This document shows positions 8,426 to 17,780 of a stretch of 49,444 nucleotides of DNA, one piece after another. Source of the stretch: Ignavibacteriaceae bacterium (lineage in GTDB: Bacteria > Bacteroidota > Ignavibacteria > Ignavibacteriales > Ignavibacteriaceae). Numbering within the stretch: position 1 is the first letter of the stretch; every line of letters starts with the position of its first letter. Both the position numbers and the translations under genes were made by a program. Under the pieces are notes generated by a model that had not been told where the DNA came from, did not search any database, and saw nothing but the letters and a program-made list of their open reading frames with translations. The DNA lies in contig JACZKK010000017.1 in the NCBI GenBank assembly GCA_014860115.1, positions 1-49,444 on the forward strand, written 5' to 3'.

Positions 8426-10519
8426 TTATTTTTTCTTCAATACTATCCCGGTTGAACTATTTACTGTAACTTTTTTCTGATTTGTTTTGATTGAATTGAT
8501 GCCAGCCGTGTGTTCATCAACCATAACCTCCCATTCACCTTCAGGCAGTTCAGCTTCTAAGAAAGTTTTTGGATCAGCATTAAACAAAACTGCAAATTCT
8601 TCATCGTCATACTTAACCGAATAACCCATCGCAAATGGATTGTCTTTGAAATTAAAATATTTGACATCATTGTAATGCGCTCTTCGGAATGCTTTATAGG
8701 TTTTTCTTAATTCAATCAATCCTTTATAATAATTAAAAAGTTCTTCATTAATTTTTGCGTGATTAAAGTTTATGTAATTTGTTTCATTGTCTTTATCGTA
8801 GCTGTTATGGTCAATCATTCCTTTGTGTGAATCCTGTTCAGGAATATTTAACGGAATCACTTTGCTTCTCGCAAACTCCTGTCCTGAATGTATCATCGTT
8901 ATTCCTCTGGAAGTAAAAAGAAATAAAGCCGCAAGCTTGTTCAGCTTTAATTGCTGCGGAGTAAGTTTAACATTTTTATCAATGTCTTTAATTATTTCAT
9001 CCCGCTTAACATCTCCTAATCCAAGTCGAATAAAATCCCCGAGAGTATAGCCATCGTGAGACTCAAGGTAATTAACTGAGTGATCAGGTTTCTGAAATAA
9101 TCCAAGTGTGTCCTTTGTTAATGTCCCATTAACATAACTTCTGATTCTGGCTGGACTATTATTTCCGTACCATTTACCAAAAATCCATCCATGACCATCA
9201 AAAGGATTTTCTCCTTTAATCCCGTTTCTTATCTGATCATTCCATGCACCCCAACCACGAACAGAAAATCCTGCAGGATCGTAACCTCCGCCCCAGGGCT
9301 CACAGACAAAAATTACATTTGGATTAATTTTCTTGGCTTCATAAATAATAAGTTCGAGTGTTTCCCAATCAATTAATTTCCCAAGATCAAATCTGAAACC
9401 GTCAACGTGATATTCTTTCATCCAGTAAAGAACGCTTTCAACTATCATTCGTCTTGCCATCGGTGCTTCAGTTCTGAAATCATTTCCGCACCCGCTTTGT
9501 GCAATGTAGTTTCCTTTTTCATCCAGCCTGAAATAATATTCTTTATCAATCTGCTTCAGGTTTCCAATTTCATATTCTGAAATGTGATTGTAAACCACAT
9601 CCATTATCACAGCTATTCCTTCATTGTGGAAAGCTTTCACCATATCTTTAAAATCTGTGACAGCCTTTGCATCTTTCCCACTCCATTTTTCCCATTCTAG
9701 CTCACGAACATTTTCACTGTAATAACTTTCTGGGCCAAAGAATGCTGCTGTCATATATCCCCAGTGATTTCTTTCATATGGATTCCAGTGATTAAATTTT
9801 CCGTTAAGTGAATCCTGAAAAGGAATTTCTACATTAGCAAATTCCTGAGCGGGTAGAAGTTCAACTGCATTAACTCCGAGATTTTTTATGTAGTCAATCC
9901 CACCAACTTTTCCTTTTTCAATCAGTCCATGGTAAGTTCCTCTTTCAGTTACGCCAGAAGAAGAATGTTCCGTCATATCACGAATGTGCATTTCATAGAT
10001 TATTAAATCTCTCCAATCTCTTTGAATCCATTCATCGCCTTCCCAATCATAATCATCTTCCTTAATAACAATACTTCTGCGCGGATTGAAGTAAGTATTA
10101 AAAGTCGTAACTGCTTTCGCATAAGGATCGATGCAAACAATATCTTCTATGCACGGAGTTCCGGGATGACAAACTTTGAAGCCATAAAACAATCCGTAAA
10201 GCTCTCCATCGAGCGATGTTTCCCAAACACCATTTTCATCTCTTATCATCGGGTGTTCATTTCCCACTGTCTGTTCAGGCTGTTCAAATGTCAGCAAAGA
10301 AACTTTTTCTGCATTTGGAGTGAATAATCTGAAATAAGTTTTTCCTTTCTCTACAAATGAACCGAGCCTTTTATCTGAATATAACTTATCAAGTTCTTTT
10401 TGTTTTTTTTGAATTGAGGTGAGAGGCGTTTTTGATTGGTCAGATACGTACAATTTACTTCCCATAATTGTGAAAAGAATTATTATTGTGATAATTACAT
10501 TTTGATATTTTAAATTCAT
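8426..10519 (-). CDS. Exported GH13 alpha-glucan debranching enzyme (pullulanase/isoamylase type)
   Basis: A 697-residue glycoside hydrolase family 13 enzyme. An N-terminal hydrophobic segment (VIITIIILFTIMGSKLYVS) signals export or membrane anchoring. Residues about 55-150 form a CBM48-like domain (FRLFTPNAEKVSLLTF), followed by the TIM barrel. Conserved regions: DVVYNH (I), GFRFDLGKL with nucleophile D378 (II), VCEPWGGG with acid/base E407 (III) and ESHDGYTL with D489 (IV). A beta-sandwich domain closes the chain. The pattern fits cleavage of alpha-1,6 links in glycogen, starch or pullulan. The pullulanase YNWGYDP box is replaced by NHWGYMTAAFF, so the strict EC class is uncertain. It is followed without a gap by the exported protein at 7664-8425. 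Confidence 0.9.
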   Translation of the reverse strand: MNLKYQNVIITIIILFTIMGSKLYVSDQSKTPLTSIQKKQKELDKLYSDKRLGSFVEKGKTYFRLFTPNAEKVSLLTFEQPEQTVGNEHPMIRDENGVWETSLDGELYGLFYGFKVCHPGTPCIEDIVCIDPYAKAVTTFNTYFNPRRSIVIKEDDYDWEGDEWIQRDWRDLIIYEMHIRDMTEHSSSGVTERGTYHGLIEKGKVGGIDYIKNLGVNAVELLPAQEFANVEIPFQDSLNGKFNHWNPYERNHWGYMTAAFFGPESYYSENVRELEWEKWSGKDAKAVTDFKDMVKAFHNEGIAVIMDVVYNHISEYEIGNLKQIDKEYYFRLDEKGNYIAQSGCGNDFRTEAPMARRMIVESVLYWMKEYHVDGFRFDLGKLIDWETLELIIYEAKKINPNVIFVCEPWGGGYDPAGFSVRGWGAWNDQIRNGIKGENPFDGHGWIFGKWYGNNSPARIRSYVNGTLTKDTLGLFQKPDHSVNYLESHDGYTLGDFIRLGLGDVKRDEIIKDIDKNVKLTPQQLKLNKLAALFLFTSRGITMIHSGQEFARSKVIPLNIPEQDSHKGMIDHNSYDKDNETNYINFNHAKINEELFNYYKGLIELRKTYKAFRRAHYNDVKYFNFKDNPFAMGYSVKYDDEEFAVLFNADPKTFLEAELPEGEWEVMVDEHTAGINSIKTNQKKVTVNSSTGIVLKKK

Positions 10520-10530
10520 TTTAATTCCTC

Positions 10531-10629
10531 ATGCTGAACCCGTCTGCCGACAGACAGGCTTGTTTCAGCATCTTAATGTTTTATGTTTAAGATCCCGAAA
10601 AATTACAGATCCTGAAATAAATTCAGGAT
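10531..10629. repeat. Two palindromic repeat units upstream of the glycosidase
   Basis: The first unit (10531-10571) has outer arms ATGCTGAA / TTCAGCAT around a CGTCTGCCGACAGACAGG core, a variant of the CCTGCCTGCCGG family seen at 36239, 38975 and 42281. The second (10609-10629) is ATCCTGAA / TTCAGGAT with a 5-nt loop. Both can fold into hairpins in RNA. Confidence 0.8.
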
Positions 10630-10657
10630 GACCTTTGGTCAGTTCAGGATTTTGCAA

Positions 10658-10987
10658 TCAACTACTATAAATCTCTCCATCCACAACCGGAGTAACACAA
10701 ACTAAAGGATGCTCTGGAACCTTAAAGCTGGAGAAAATTTCTTCAAACAACTGGAAATGCATTCCACGTTTTTCAAATTTATGAAAACGGTTGTAGCTCA
10801 TAAATTTTCCCTGCTTATCTGTTGGTGCATCAAACTTATAAGCTTTGTCAAAGTCTTCTCTTGCTTTGCTTTTAAGAAAATCAATTTTCCTGTCGTCACC
10901 GCCTTCCATTTCATAAGCCATCGCTCGGAACTCGGCTACAAGTCCGTTATTTATAACCAGATAAATATTTAAAATAGTTTCGTTCAT
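10658..10987 (-). CDS. Hypothetical protein
   Basis: A 109-residue soluble protein that I do not recognise, rich in Phe and charged residues (DFDKAYKFDAP, KFMSYNRFHKFEKRGMHFQLFEEIF). It has no signal peptide, membrane segment or known motif. A longer frame opens at 11017, but that start would overlap the upstream membrane-protein gene by 71 bp; ATG at 10987 (overlap 41 bp) gives a typical N-terminus and is preferred without a clear ribosome site to decide. The overlap with the gene at 10947-11669 suggests translational coupling, so the two products may act together. The C-terminal VCVTPVVDGEIY could be a strand pair. Real-gene status rests on length, coupling and composition. Confidence 0.6.
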   Translation of the reverse strand: MNETILNIYLVINNGLVAEFRAMAYEMEGGDDRKIDFLKSKAREDFDKAYKFDAPTDKQGKFMSYNRFHKFEKRGMHFQLFEEIFSSFKVPEHPLVCVTPVVDGEIYSS

Positions 10988-11669
10988 CTTTAAATGGAGA
11001 ATTGTAAATACAAACAAAAGCTAAACACAGAGCATATACAAATGCAAACTTGCACATTACACTTTCCATTGCAGCGATCAGCGAATAAGATCCGGCAAAC
11101 ATTAAACTAAATCCAAGCACAGGAGGAATACTGATAAATATTCCTCCAAATAACAAAACTTTTCCAACTAATCTTTTCTTCTTTTCATTCTCTTTTTTTA
11201 CAAATAATACAAGCAGGATAATTGAAATCAATATTGGTAGGTAGTAGAAGAATCCGTACAAATCACCAAGCGGATAATGATAAGTTGCGTAAAGAACAGT
11301 GCAGCTTGTTACTGCAAACTCGGGAATTATAAATGTATAGTAAATTGTGAATAATATTGCTGGGATGAATACTGCATATCTAAAATAAGAAAGCTTGTCC
11401 GCCGAAACCTTAGTGAAGGCGGAAGTAAGACTTAAGTTTAATGGAGGAAGAAAAGAAATAATTATAAAAGCAAAGTATGGGAAGAATGAACTTTGCAATC
11501 CAACCTGACACATCAGGAATTCCATCGTCTGGTACGCCGCAAGCAATACTATCATTGTTATTGCAATTTTATTGAGTCTGTTCTTTTCCGCAAATACCAA
11601 AAGATTGAACAGAAGATGAAACTCAATACAGGCAATAAGCAGAGATACTGTTCCGTTCCAGTGTTCCAT
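10947..11669 (-). CDS. Hypothetical multi-pass membrane protein
   Basis: A 240-residue integral membrane protein with about seven hydrophobic helices (for example LLIACIEFHLLFNLLVFA, ILISIILLVLFV and a helix near residues 170-190). The layout resembles the 7TM sensor modules found in front of kinases and cyclases, but here no output domain follows; the chain ends with NSPFKDERNYFKYLSGYK. The second helix region carries YQTMEFLMCQVGLQ. Its 3' end overlaps the small gene at 10658-10987, and a repeat of another family separates it from fumC. The function is unknown; a role as a small membrane sensor or transporter cannot be told from the sequence. Confidence 0.75.
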   Translation of the reverse strand: MEHWNGTVSLLIACIEFHLLFNLLVFAEKNRLNKIAITMIVLLAAYQTMEFLMCQVGLQSSFFPYFAFIIISFLPPLNLSLTSAFTKVSADKLSYFRYAVFIPAILFTIYYTFIIPEFAVTSCTVLYATYHYPLGDLYGFFYYLPILISIILLVLFVKKENEKKKRLVGKVLLFGGIFISIPPVLGFSLMFAGSYSLIAAMESVMCKFAFVYALCLAFVCIYNSPFKDERNYFKYLSGYK

Positions 11670-11679
11670 TCAATTTACT

Positions 11680-11773
11680 CCGTGGTTCTCTGTGCTTGCT
11701 CAGTGGTTCTCGGTGTAACTTCCTTTTTTTTACACAGAGTCACACAGAGAAGGCACAGAGTTGCACAGAGACT
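11680..11773. repeat. Dispersed intergenic repeat of the GGTTCTC / CACAGAG type
   Basis: Iterated short motifs, GTGGTTCTCTGTG on one side and repeated CACAGAG on the other, with a T8 stretch in the middle, so the two halves are roughly complementary. It fills the whole spacer between fumC and the membrane-protein gene. I have seen similar repeats in many environmental genomes; no protein frame. Confidence 0.7.
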
Positions 11774-11775
11774 CT

Positions 11776-13167
11776 TTACGCTTTTGGTCCAATCATCTTT
11801 TCAGGTCTTACGACTTCATCAAACTTTTCTGCCGTAAGTAATCCCAACTCAACGACTGCCTCTTTCAAAGTTTTATTTTCTGCGTGTGCTTTCTTTGCAA
11901 CTTTTGCTGCGTTATCATAACCGATATGCGGATTCAAAGCTGTAACAAGCATCAAAGAATTTTCAAGATGCTTTTTGATGTTAGTTTTAATTGCTTCCAT
12001 CCCATCCACACAATGATCAGTAAAGCTTTCACAAGCATCGGAAATTAATCTGATTGAGTTGAGAACATTATAAATGATGACGGGTTTGAAAACGTTCAGT
12101 TCAAAATGACCTGTGGCTCCCCCAATATTTACAGCAACATCATTTCCAAAAACCTGTGCACAAACCATTGTCATTGCTTCGCTTTGAGTTGGATTCACTT
12201 TGCCGGGCATAATTGAAGATCCCGGTTCATTCTCGGGAAGATGAAGTTCTCCTAAACCGCAGCGAGGACCGGAACCAAGAAATCTAATATCATTTGCAAT
12301 CTTCATTAATGATGCTGCGAGAGTTTTCAATACACCACTGAATTCAACAAGAGCATCGTGAGTTGCAAGTGCTTCAAATTTATTTCTTGCAGTAACAAAT
12401 TTTAATCCTGTAATCATCGCGATGTGATCAGCAGATTTAACTGCAAATTGCGGATGCGTATTTAATCCAGTTCCAACCGCTGTTCCACCAAGAGCAAGTT
12501 CATACAATCTCGGTAAAGCTGCATTAATTCTTTCTAATCCGTTTGTTAGTTGTTGAGCATAACCACCAAATTCTTGTCCAAGCGTTAATGGAACTGCATC
12601 CATTAAATGAGTTCTTCCAATTTTTATAATATCTTTATACTCATCAGCTTTTTTCTGAAGAGCATCACGCAACTTTGTTACCATAGGAATTAATCTTCTA
12701 TGGATTTCCTCAACTGCGGCAATGTGCATTGCTGTCGGGAAAGTATCGTTTGATGATTGTGCTTTGTTCACATCGTCATTTGGATGAATTGGTTTCTTGC
12801 TTCCCATTTCACCACCGGCAAGTTCAATGGCACGGTTGGAAATAACTTCGTTAGCATTCATATTAGTTTGTGTTCCGCTTCCTGTCTGCCAAACGACGAG
12901 TGGAAAATGTTCATCAAGTTTTCCTTCAATTACTTCATCTGCTGCTTTGACAATCAAATCAGCTTTTTCTGCGGGCAGAGTTCCTAATTCTTTATTAGTA
13001 AGAGCTGCTGCCTTTTTCAGAATTCCAAGTGCTCTAATTAATTCACGTGGAAATCGATCTCCTCCAATCTTAAAATTCATTAATGATCTGGCTGTTTGTG
13101 CACCGAAATACCTATCGGAAGGAACTTTAATTTCTCCCATTGTGTCTTTTTCAATTCTGTAATTCAT
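11776..13167 (-). CDS. fumC: Class II fumarate hydratase (fumarase C)
   Basis: A 463-residue homotetrameric, iron-independent fumarase interconverting fumarate and L-malate in the TCA cycle. Family marks: N-terminal [22 protein letters not shown], the [11 protein letters not shown] block, [24 protein letters not shown] and the superfamily signature [16 protein letters not shown] with the catalytic Ser loop. The full length matches the family. A GGGAGAA ribosome site precedes the ATG. It is a single gene: palindromic repeats lie on both sides and the neighbour on the far side reads the other way. Very secure. Confidence 0.97.
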   Translation of the reverse strand: MNYRIEKDTMGEIKVPSDRYFGAQTARSLMNFKIGGDRFPRELIRALGILKKAAALTNKELGTLPAEKADLIVKAADEVIEGKLDEHFPLVVWQTGSGTQTNMNANEVISNRAIELAGGEMGSKKPIHPNDDVNKAQSSNDTFPTAMHIAAVEEIHRRLIPMVTKLRDALQKKADEYKDIIKIGRTHLMDAVPLTLGQEFGGYAQQLTNGLERINAALPRLYELALGGTAVGTGLNTHPQFAVKSADHIAMITGLKFVTARNKFEALATHDALVEFSGVLKTLAASLMKIANDIRFLGSGPRCGLGELHLPENEPGSSIMPGKVNPTQSEAMTMVCAQVFGNDVAVNIGGATGHFELNVFKPVIIYNVLNSIRLISDACESFTDHCVDGMEAIKTNIKKHLENSLMLVTALNPHIGYDNAAKVAKKAHAENKTLKEAVVELGLLTAEKFDEVVRPEKMIGPKA

Positions 13168-13194
13168 TTTTTCTCCCTGTTAATATTAAAAGTT

Positions 13195-13224
13195 TGAGCC
13201 ATAGGCTCATCAGCCTCTGGCTGA
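13195..13224. repeat. Tandem hairpin pair upstream of fumC
   Basis: Two adjoining perfect small palindromes: TGAGCC-ATA-GGCTCA and TCAGCC-TCT-GGCTGA. They lie 28 bp upstream of the fumC start in the divergent spacer (13168-13456). The remainder of that 289-bp spacer holds no gene; the perfect ribosome site for the cytochrome gene is at its right end. Confidence 0.75.
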
Positions 13225-13456
13225 AGTAATCTTGATAATTGTTACCTGAAATTTAATACAATTTTATTTTACTATTGCTCATTAAGAATAATTGTGAGAT
13301 AGTTATGAAATTTTATACTCTATAAATGCATTTCAATTTTAAATAATACCGCTCATCATCAATTTAGTTGCTGTTCGGCAAATGTCATCCTAAGTTTGTG
13401 CCCGTTCATTTACAATAATTTTTTCATCATACATAAACTAAGGAGGTTTATTTTTT

Positions 13457-14056
13457 ATGAGATCTAAAGGGCTCATTCTTGTTTATCTGCTTGTAATGAT
13501 TGCATCAGCATCTTTACTATTTATCAGCTGTGAAAGTCAATCTGCCAAAACTGAAATGACTGAACAGGAAATGATTAAACGTGGCGAATTTTTAGTAATG
13601 GTCGGAGATTGCGATGCTTGTCATTCACCAAAGAAATTTGGACCGGAAGGACCCATGCTTGATATGAGCAAAAGACTGTCCGGTCATCCTGAAGGTTCGC
13701 AATTAGCTCCTGTTGATACTTCATTGATTGGACCATATGTTTACTTTTCAAGCGATCTTACTGCGGCTATCGGACCATGGGGTATAACTTACTCGGCTAA
13801 TTTGACTCCTGAAATGTCAACAGGAATCGGAAGCTGGCAGCCGGAAATGTTTATCAATGCAATGCGAACGGGAAAACATCTTGGCGTAAAGGAAGGAAGA
13901 CCAATTATGCCACCGATGCCCTGGGAAAATTTAAACAGATTATCTGATGAAGATTTAAAAGCAATCTTTGCTTATCTAAAATCACTGCCGGCAATTAAGA
14001 ATAAAGTTCCCGATCCAATGCCGCCAACAGCAATAGTAGCTGTAAACAAAAATTGA
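13457..14056 (+). CDS. Lipoprotein c-type cytochrome
   Basis: A 199-residue exported mono-heme cytochrome c. The signal peptide ends in a lipobox (LLFISC, C25), so the protein is probably lipid-anchored. The heme site is C52-D-A-C55-H56; PIMPPMPW around residue 155 likely gives the axial Met, and SDEDLKAIFAYLKSLP is the usual C-terminal helix of class I cytochromes. The wide spacing between heme site and Met ligand recalls cytochrome subunits of periplasmic dehydrogenases. It probably carries electrons between a periplasmic or membrane complex and an oxidase or reductase, but no partner enzyme is adjacent. A perfect AAGGAGGT (13440-13447) precedes the ATG and a terminator follows directly. 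Confidence 0.88.
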   Translation: MRSKGLILVYLLVMIASASLLFISCESQSAKTEMTEQEMIKRGEFLVMVGDCDACHSPKKFGPEGPMLDMSKRLSGHPEGSQLAPVDTSLIGPYVYFSSDLTAAIGPWGITYSANLTPEMSTGIGSWQPEMFINAMRTGKHLGVKEGRPIMPPMPWENLNRLSDEDLKAIFAYLKSLPAIKNKVPDPMPPTAIVAVNKN

Positions 14057-14082
14057 AGCGGAGTTTACCTCCGCTTTTTTAT
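14057..14082 (+). terminator. Rho-independent terminator after the cytochrome gene
   Basis: A 7-bp stem, AGCGGAG / CTCCGCT, with a TTTAC loop, followed by six T, A and five more T. It begins right after the TGA stop and its T-run covers the last codons of the convergent peptidase gene. Confidence 0.9.
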
Positions 14083-15821
14083 TTTTCTACTCTTAGTATC
14101 GGATATACATTTAATTGTTTATCCGGATAAGGTGATTTTTCGTAAAAGAAGTCCAGTCTGGCTTTAGAACTGTTTCTGAATGATTCATCTGTATTCAGTT
14201 TCTCTTCAAATTCTTTTTTCAGTTCAGGATCATTAGCTAGCATTTCCTCTGCTAATTTTTCCATCACATAATCTTCATAATATTCCTTCTGTTCAAAGAT
14301 CTGGTTCATAAATCCCCAACGAACAAATGAATCAGCTGATTTTGGTTCGAGCAGATGAGTTATAATTTTTATTGTTCTCTGATTAGATGGAACATAAAAA
14401 CTTCCAGCAGTCAGATTTACTTTCTCCTCATAATTTTCATAATTAAATGTTACAGTTTGTCTTCCCTCGTAGGGAGTCTCAGAAAATTTGACACCACTAA
14501 ATTTATATCTTATCGCCTGGATAGATGTATCCTTCATTAATCTGATCGGGTGAATACCGTGCAGTTCTAGTTTATTTATTAGGAAAGAATATTCAGCAGG
14601 TATGTAGTAACCTTTTGCAGCTTTAATTGAATCGGTTATAATCACATCATCATAATATTTTACATCAAAATTTTTTTCAGTATTTGTATATACAAGCTTT
14701 TTAGTTCCTGAAACTTCAGATGAATCCCAGTAGTATTCATATCCTTTAAAATTTCTCATTTCAAATTTTTCAGTATTTGAATATGATATCGGCAGATATT
14801 TACCTTCAAGCTGAAGTGATTCATTGTCCGCTTTTCTGTTTAATTCTTTAAGCTCGGCGGAATTCTGATAAATAAATTCAATTGTTGTTTCGAGGACAGC
14901 TTTCGTTGAATAAACGCGCTCCTTGTAAGGTTTGAGCATATGGGTTTCAACTAAAAGCATAGGTCTGTTCTGAATTGTAAAGTAACCCGACGAAAACCTT
15001 GGTGTTGAAGGCCAGTAAATTAATCCTTCATCAAGACCTTTATCCCAATTTTTCAAATAGACATATGGATAGATAAGAAATCCTTTCTCCTCAACACGAT
15101 TTTCAAGAAAAGGAGCAAACTTTTTACCACTCCAATCTGCAGTTTGCGGATACATATTTTTTGACCATTCAACTGAGTATGTAATGGTGTACTGGTAATC
15201 AGCACCATCTGTTGTATGAGTATCGACAATAAAATCCGGGTTGTAACGACTTACTAATTTGAGCATCGCCTGCATTTCCGGTGTATCAGCTTTCATCCAA
15301 TCACGGTTGAGGTTTAAATTTTGTGCTGTTGTTCTCCAGCCCATTTCTTCAGGTCCGTTCTGATTTATCCGGTTGTATTTACTTTTTCTTTCATGGCCAT
15401 CCACACTGAATATCGGAACAATAATTATGTTCAGACTATCAAGTAAATATTCTTTCTCTTTTGTTACTAGAATTTCTCTCAGCAAAATCATTGAAGCATC
15501 TTTACCTTCAATTTCACCTGAATGAATTCCATTGATTATTAATATTAAAGGTTTATTCCCTGCTATTTCAGATAAATTATCACTCGACGACACAAACAAA
15601 TAACCCATATCTCTCCCTTGAGGAGAAGTATAGTTTGATAAGAAAAAAGCTTTATCAGAGTGATCAGCTATTTGTCGAAAGTAATTCATTGTCTGGTTAT
15701 AATCTGCTGTCGAAGTAAATCCAGATTTTTCAAATACTGTTTCCCACTCTTTTTCCTGTTGTTGAGATAGAATTTGATCTGACAGTATTAGAATGATGAC
15801 TGATATTAAAAGTTTTAGCAT
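14079..15821 (-). CDS. Exported M14-family zinc carboxypeptidase
   Basis: A 580-residue peptidase with an N-terminal signal peptide (LLISVIILILSDQILSQ). The M14 zinc site is intact: H100 and E103 in GIHSGEIEGKD, and H202 in VDTHTTDG; the catalytic Glu is probably E292 in MLLVETHML. NLNRDWMKADTPE supplies the substrate-binding Asn-Arg pair of the family. Residues after about 330 form a beta-rich extra part of unknown role. It should remove C-terminal residues from peptides outside the cytoplasm and so serve protein feeding or wall processing. It has no T9SS sorting domain. It is monocistronic, tail-to-tail with the cytochrome gene. Confidence 0.92.
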   Translation of the reverse strand: MLKLLISVIILILSDQILSQQQEKEWETVFEKSGFTSTADYNQTMNYFRQIADHSDKAFFLSNYTSPQGRDMGYLFVSSSDNLSEIAGNKPLILIINGIHSGEIEGKDASMILLREILVTKEKEYLLDSLNIIIVPIFSVDGHERKSKYNRINQNGPEEMGWRTTAQNLNLNRDWMKADTPEMQAMLKLVSRYNPDFIVDTHTTDGADYQYTITYSVEWSKNMYPQTADWSGKKFAPFLENRVEEKGFLIYPYVYLKNWDKGLDEGLIYWPSTPRFSSGYFTIQNRPMLLVETHMLKPYKERVYSTKAVLETTIEFIYQNSAELKELNRKADNESLQLEGKYLPISYSNTEKFEMRNFKGYEYYWDSSEVSGTKKLVYTNTEKNFDVKYYDDVIITDSIKAAKGYYIPAEYSFLINKLELHGIHPIRLMKDTSIQAIRYKFSGVKFSETPYEGRQTVTFNYENYEEKVNLTAGSFYVPSNQRTIKIITHLLEPKSADSFVRWGFMNQIFEQKEYYEDYVMEKLAEEMLANDPELKKEFEEKLNTDESFRNSSKARLDFFYEKSPYPDKQLNVYPILRVEK

Positions 15822-16176
15822 TGTGATTTATTATTTCTGTTTAATTAAAATAAAAATTCAATAAATGAAAAATAAAAAATCCAATTGAGTTTCAGACGTC
15901 AAAACCGGAAAAGATTATCCTTCTTATCTGAATTTATGTAAAATTGAATGGTTAATCGGTAATAAAAACTTGGAATCACATTTGTAATCAAGTTATCAAA
16001 ATGTTAAATCGTTAAAAACGACCTGTTGCGACCACTTATCACTTTGAATTTCAAATCTTCATTAATTAAATTTCAATAAGGCGTTATGGTATTATCTTTG
16101 ACTGCACTTGTAAAAGCATTTTTTGATCGGTTCAATTTAATTAGCTTTGTAACAATCAAACCAAAGTGAGGTTATC
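15822..16176. other. 355-bp gene-free divergent spacer
   Basis: AT-rich region between the peptidase and TerB-like genes, which diverge here. It must contain both promoters. I see no clear palindrome, repeat or RNA structure; a GTGAGG ribosome site for the next gene is at its right end. Confidence 0.5.
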
Positions 16177-16590
16177 TTGGAAATTCCCCAACTCGATCGC
16201 AGCAACTACCTGAAAGGTTTGCTGATCACAGCACGAAAAGACAATCAATTGAGCGAAGCTGAAATAGCTATTATCAATAAGTTCGCAACAAGACTGGGTT
16301 TTTCTTCCGACTTTTTTAAAGAGACTATTTCCAACCTTCTCGATAACAAGTATATAACAGAAGAGCCAATCAAATTCTCAAGTCAGAATATAGCTAAATC
16401 ATTTATTGAAGATGGATTGAAGCTTGCGTTGTCTGATGATGCAATCAGCTCTGCCGAAACAGCGTGGTTAAAGGAAACTGCAAAAGTAAACGGTATCGCT
16501 GAAGAGTGGGTAGATAAAAAAAAGAAGGAAATTCAAAGTAAACCACATCTGATTGGCAAAACTGAATTTGCTTTGTTTTCTTTGATCTGA
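16177..16590 (+). CDS. TerB-like helical protein
   Basis: A 137-residue all-helical cytoplasmic protein starting with TTG at 16177, six bases after AAGTGAGG. The N-terminal half, YLKGLLITARKDNQLSEAEI followed by FATRLGFSSDFF, and the second half, IAKSFIEDGLKLALSDDAIS then LKETAKVNGIAEEWV, repeat one pattern: helix, a D-x-x-(L/I)-S-x-x-E turn, helix. That is the TerB/DUF533-like fold, known from tellurite-resistance and stress loci, in which acidic residues can bind metal. No other ter gene is near, so the role is open. The TTG start is supported because no ATG lies between it and the first conserved helix. Confidence 0.75.
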   Translation: MEIPQLDRSNYLKGLLITARKDNQLSEAEIAIINKFATRLGFSSDFFKETISNLLDNKYITEEPIKFSSQNIAKSFIEDGLKLALSDDAISSAETAWLKETAKVNGIAEEWVDKKKKEIQSKPHLIGKTEFALFSLI

Positions 16591-16737
16591 CTTAGTGTTC
16601 TGAAGCATAATCTTAATCCTCCCCTATTCAATTTATTGTTGTTTACTCTCCTTATATCTAATTTTAAAGTGTAATTAATTTTTAATTAGAATACTAAGTA
16701 ATCAGCCTGCTAATCTCACATTCCGAAAGGTACTAAG

Positions 16738-17772
16738 ATGAAAAAAATGAAAGCCCTCGTAAAAAAATATGCTAAACCAGGAATCTGGATGGACGAAGTT
16801 CCTGTTCCAGAATATGGACCAAACGATGTGCTAATTAAAATCCATAAAACTTCTATCTGCGGAACAGATATTCACATTTACAACTGGGACGAATGGGCTC
16901 AAAAAACTATTCCTGTTCCTATGCACGTTGGTCACGAATATGTTGGAACAGTTGAAGCATTTGGAGCAAACGTTCACGATGTAAAAGTTGGCGAGCTGGT
17001 AAGTGGTGAAGGTCATATTGTCTGTGGTACTTGCAGAAACTGCCGCGAAGGAAGAGGTCATCTTTGTCCTAATACAAAAGGAGTTGGTGTAAATCGTCCC
17101 GGTGCATTTGCTGAGTATCTTGTGATTCCTGTTTCGAACATCTGGCATTGCGATCCAAAAATTCCGAAAGAGATATTCTCGATTTTTGATCCACTTGGAA
17201 ATGCAGTTCACACTGCTCTTTCATTTAATGTATTAGGTGAAGATGTTCTTATCACAGGTGCTGGACCAATTGGAATTATGGCAGCAGCAATTGTTAAACA
17301 TTCAGGCGCAAGAAATGTTGTAATAACTGATATGAATCCCTATAGATTAGAGCTTGCAAATAAACTTGGAGTAACAAGAGCTGTTGATATCACAAAGGAA
17401 AAGCTTCCGGATGTGATGAAGGAGCTTGGTATGGTCAGCGGTTTCGATGTTGGATTGGAGATGAGTGGAAGTATTCATGCTTTTAATGATATGATCGATG
17501 TGATGTATCATGGTGGAAAAATGGCATTACTTGGAATTCTTCCAGAAAAGGCTGCAGTAAATTGGAACAAAGTAATTTTCAACGGACTAACAATCCGCGG
17601 CATTTATGGAAGAATGATGTTTGAAACCTGGTTCAAGATGCAGGCAATGGTTCAAAGCGGTTTGCCAATTCAGCCAATTATCACTCACCGGTTTAAGATT
17701 GATGATTACTCAGAAGGATTTGAAATAATGAAGTCGGGCAATTCGGGCAAGGTGATATTGGATTGGGAATGA
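16738..17772 (+). CDS. tdh: L-threonine 3-dehydrogenase
   Basis: A 344-residue zinc-dependent medium-chain dehydrogenase that oxidises L-threonine to 2-amino-3-oxobutyrate with NAD. Catalytic zinc ligands: C41 (SICGTDIH) and H66-E67 (GHEY). The structural zinc lobe is complete: C96, C99, C102 and C110 in [15 protein letters not shown]. The Rossmann motif is [10 protein letters not shown]. The unstable product is split by Kbl (18251-19516), encoded on the opposite strand just downstream, so the pair gives glycine plus acetyl-CoA. In most bacteria the two genes are in one operon; here they converge, with a mobile-looking four-helix-bundle unit between them. Very secure call. Confidence 0.97.
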   Translation: MKKMKALVKKYAKPGIWMDEVPVPEYGPNDVLIKIHKTSICGTDIHIYNWDEWAQKTIPVPMHVGHEYVGTVEAFGANVHDVKVGELVSGEGHIVCGTCRNCREGRGHLCPNTKGVGVNRPGAFAEYLVIPVSNIWHCDPKIPKEIFSIFDPLGNAVHTALSFNVLGEDVLITGAGPIGIMAAAIVKHSGARNVVITDMNPYRLELANKLGVTRAVDITKEKLPDVMKELGMVSGFDVGLEMSGSIHAFNDMIDVMYHGGKMALLGILPEKAAVNWNKVIFNGLTIRGIYGRMMFETWFKMQAMVQSGLPIQPIITHRFKIDDYSEGFEIMKSGNSGKVILDWE

Positions 17773-17780
17773 GTCTGGTA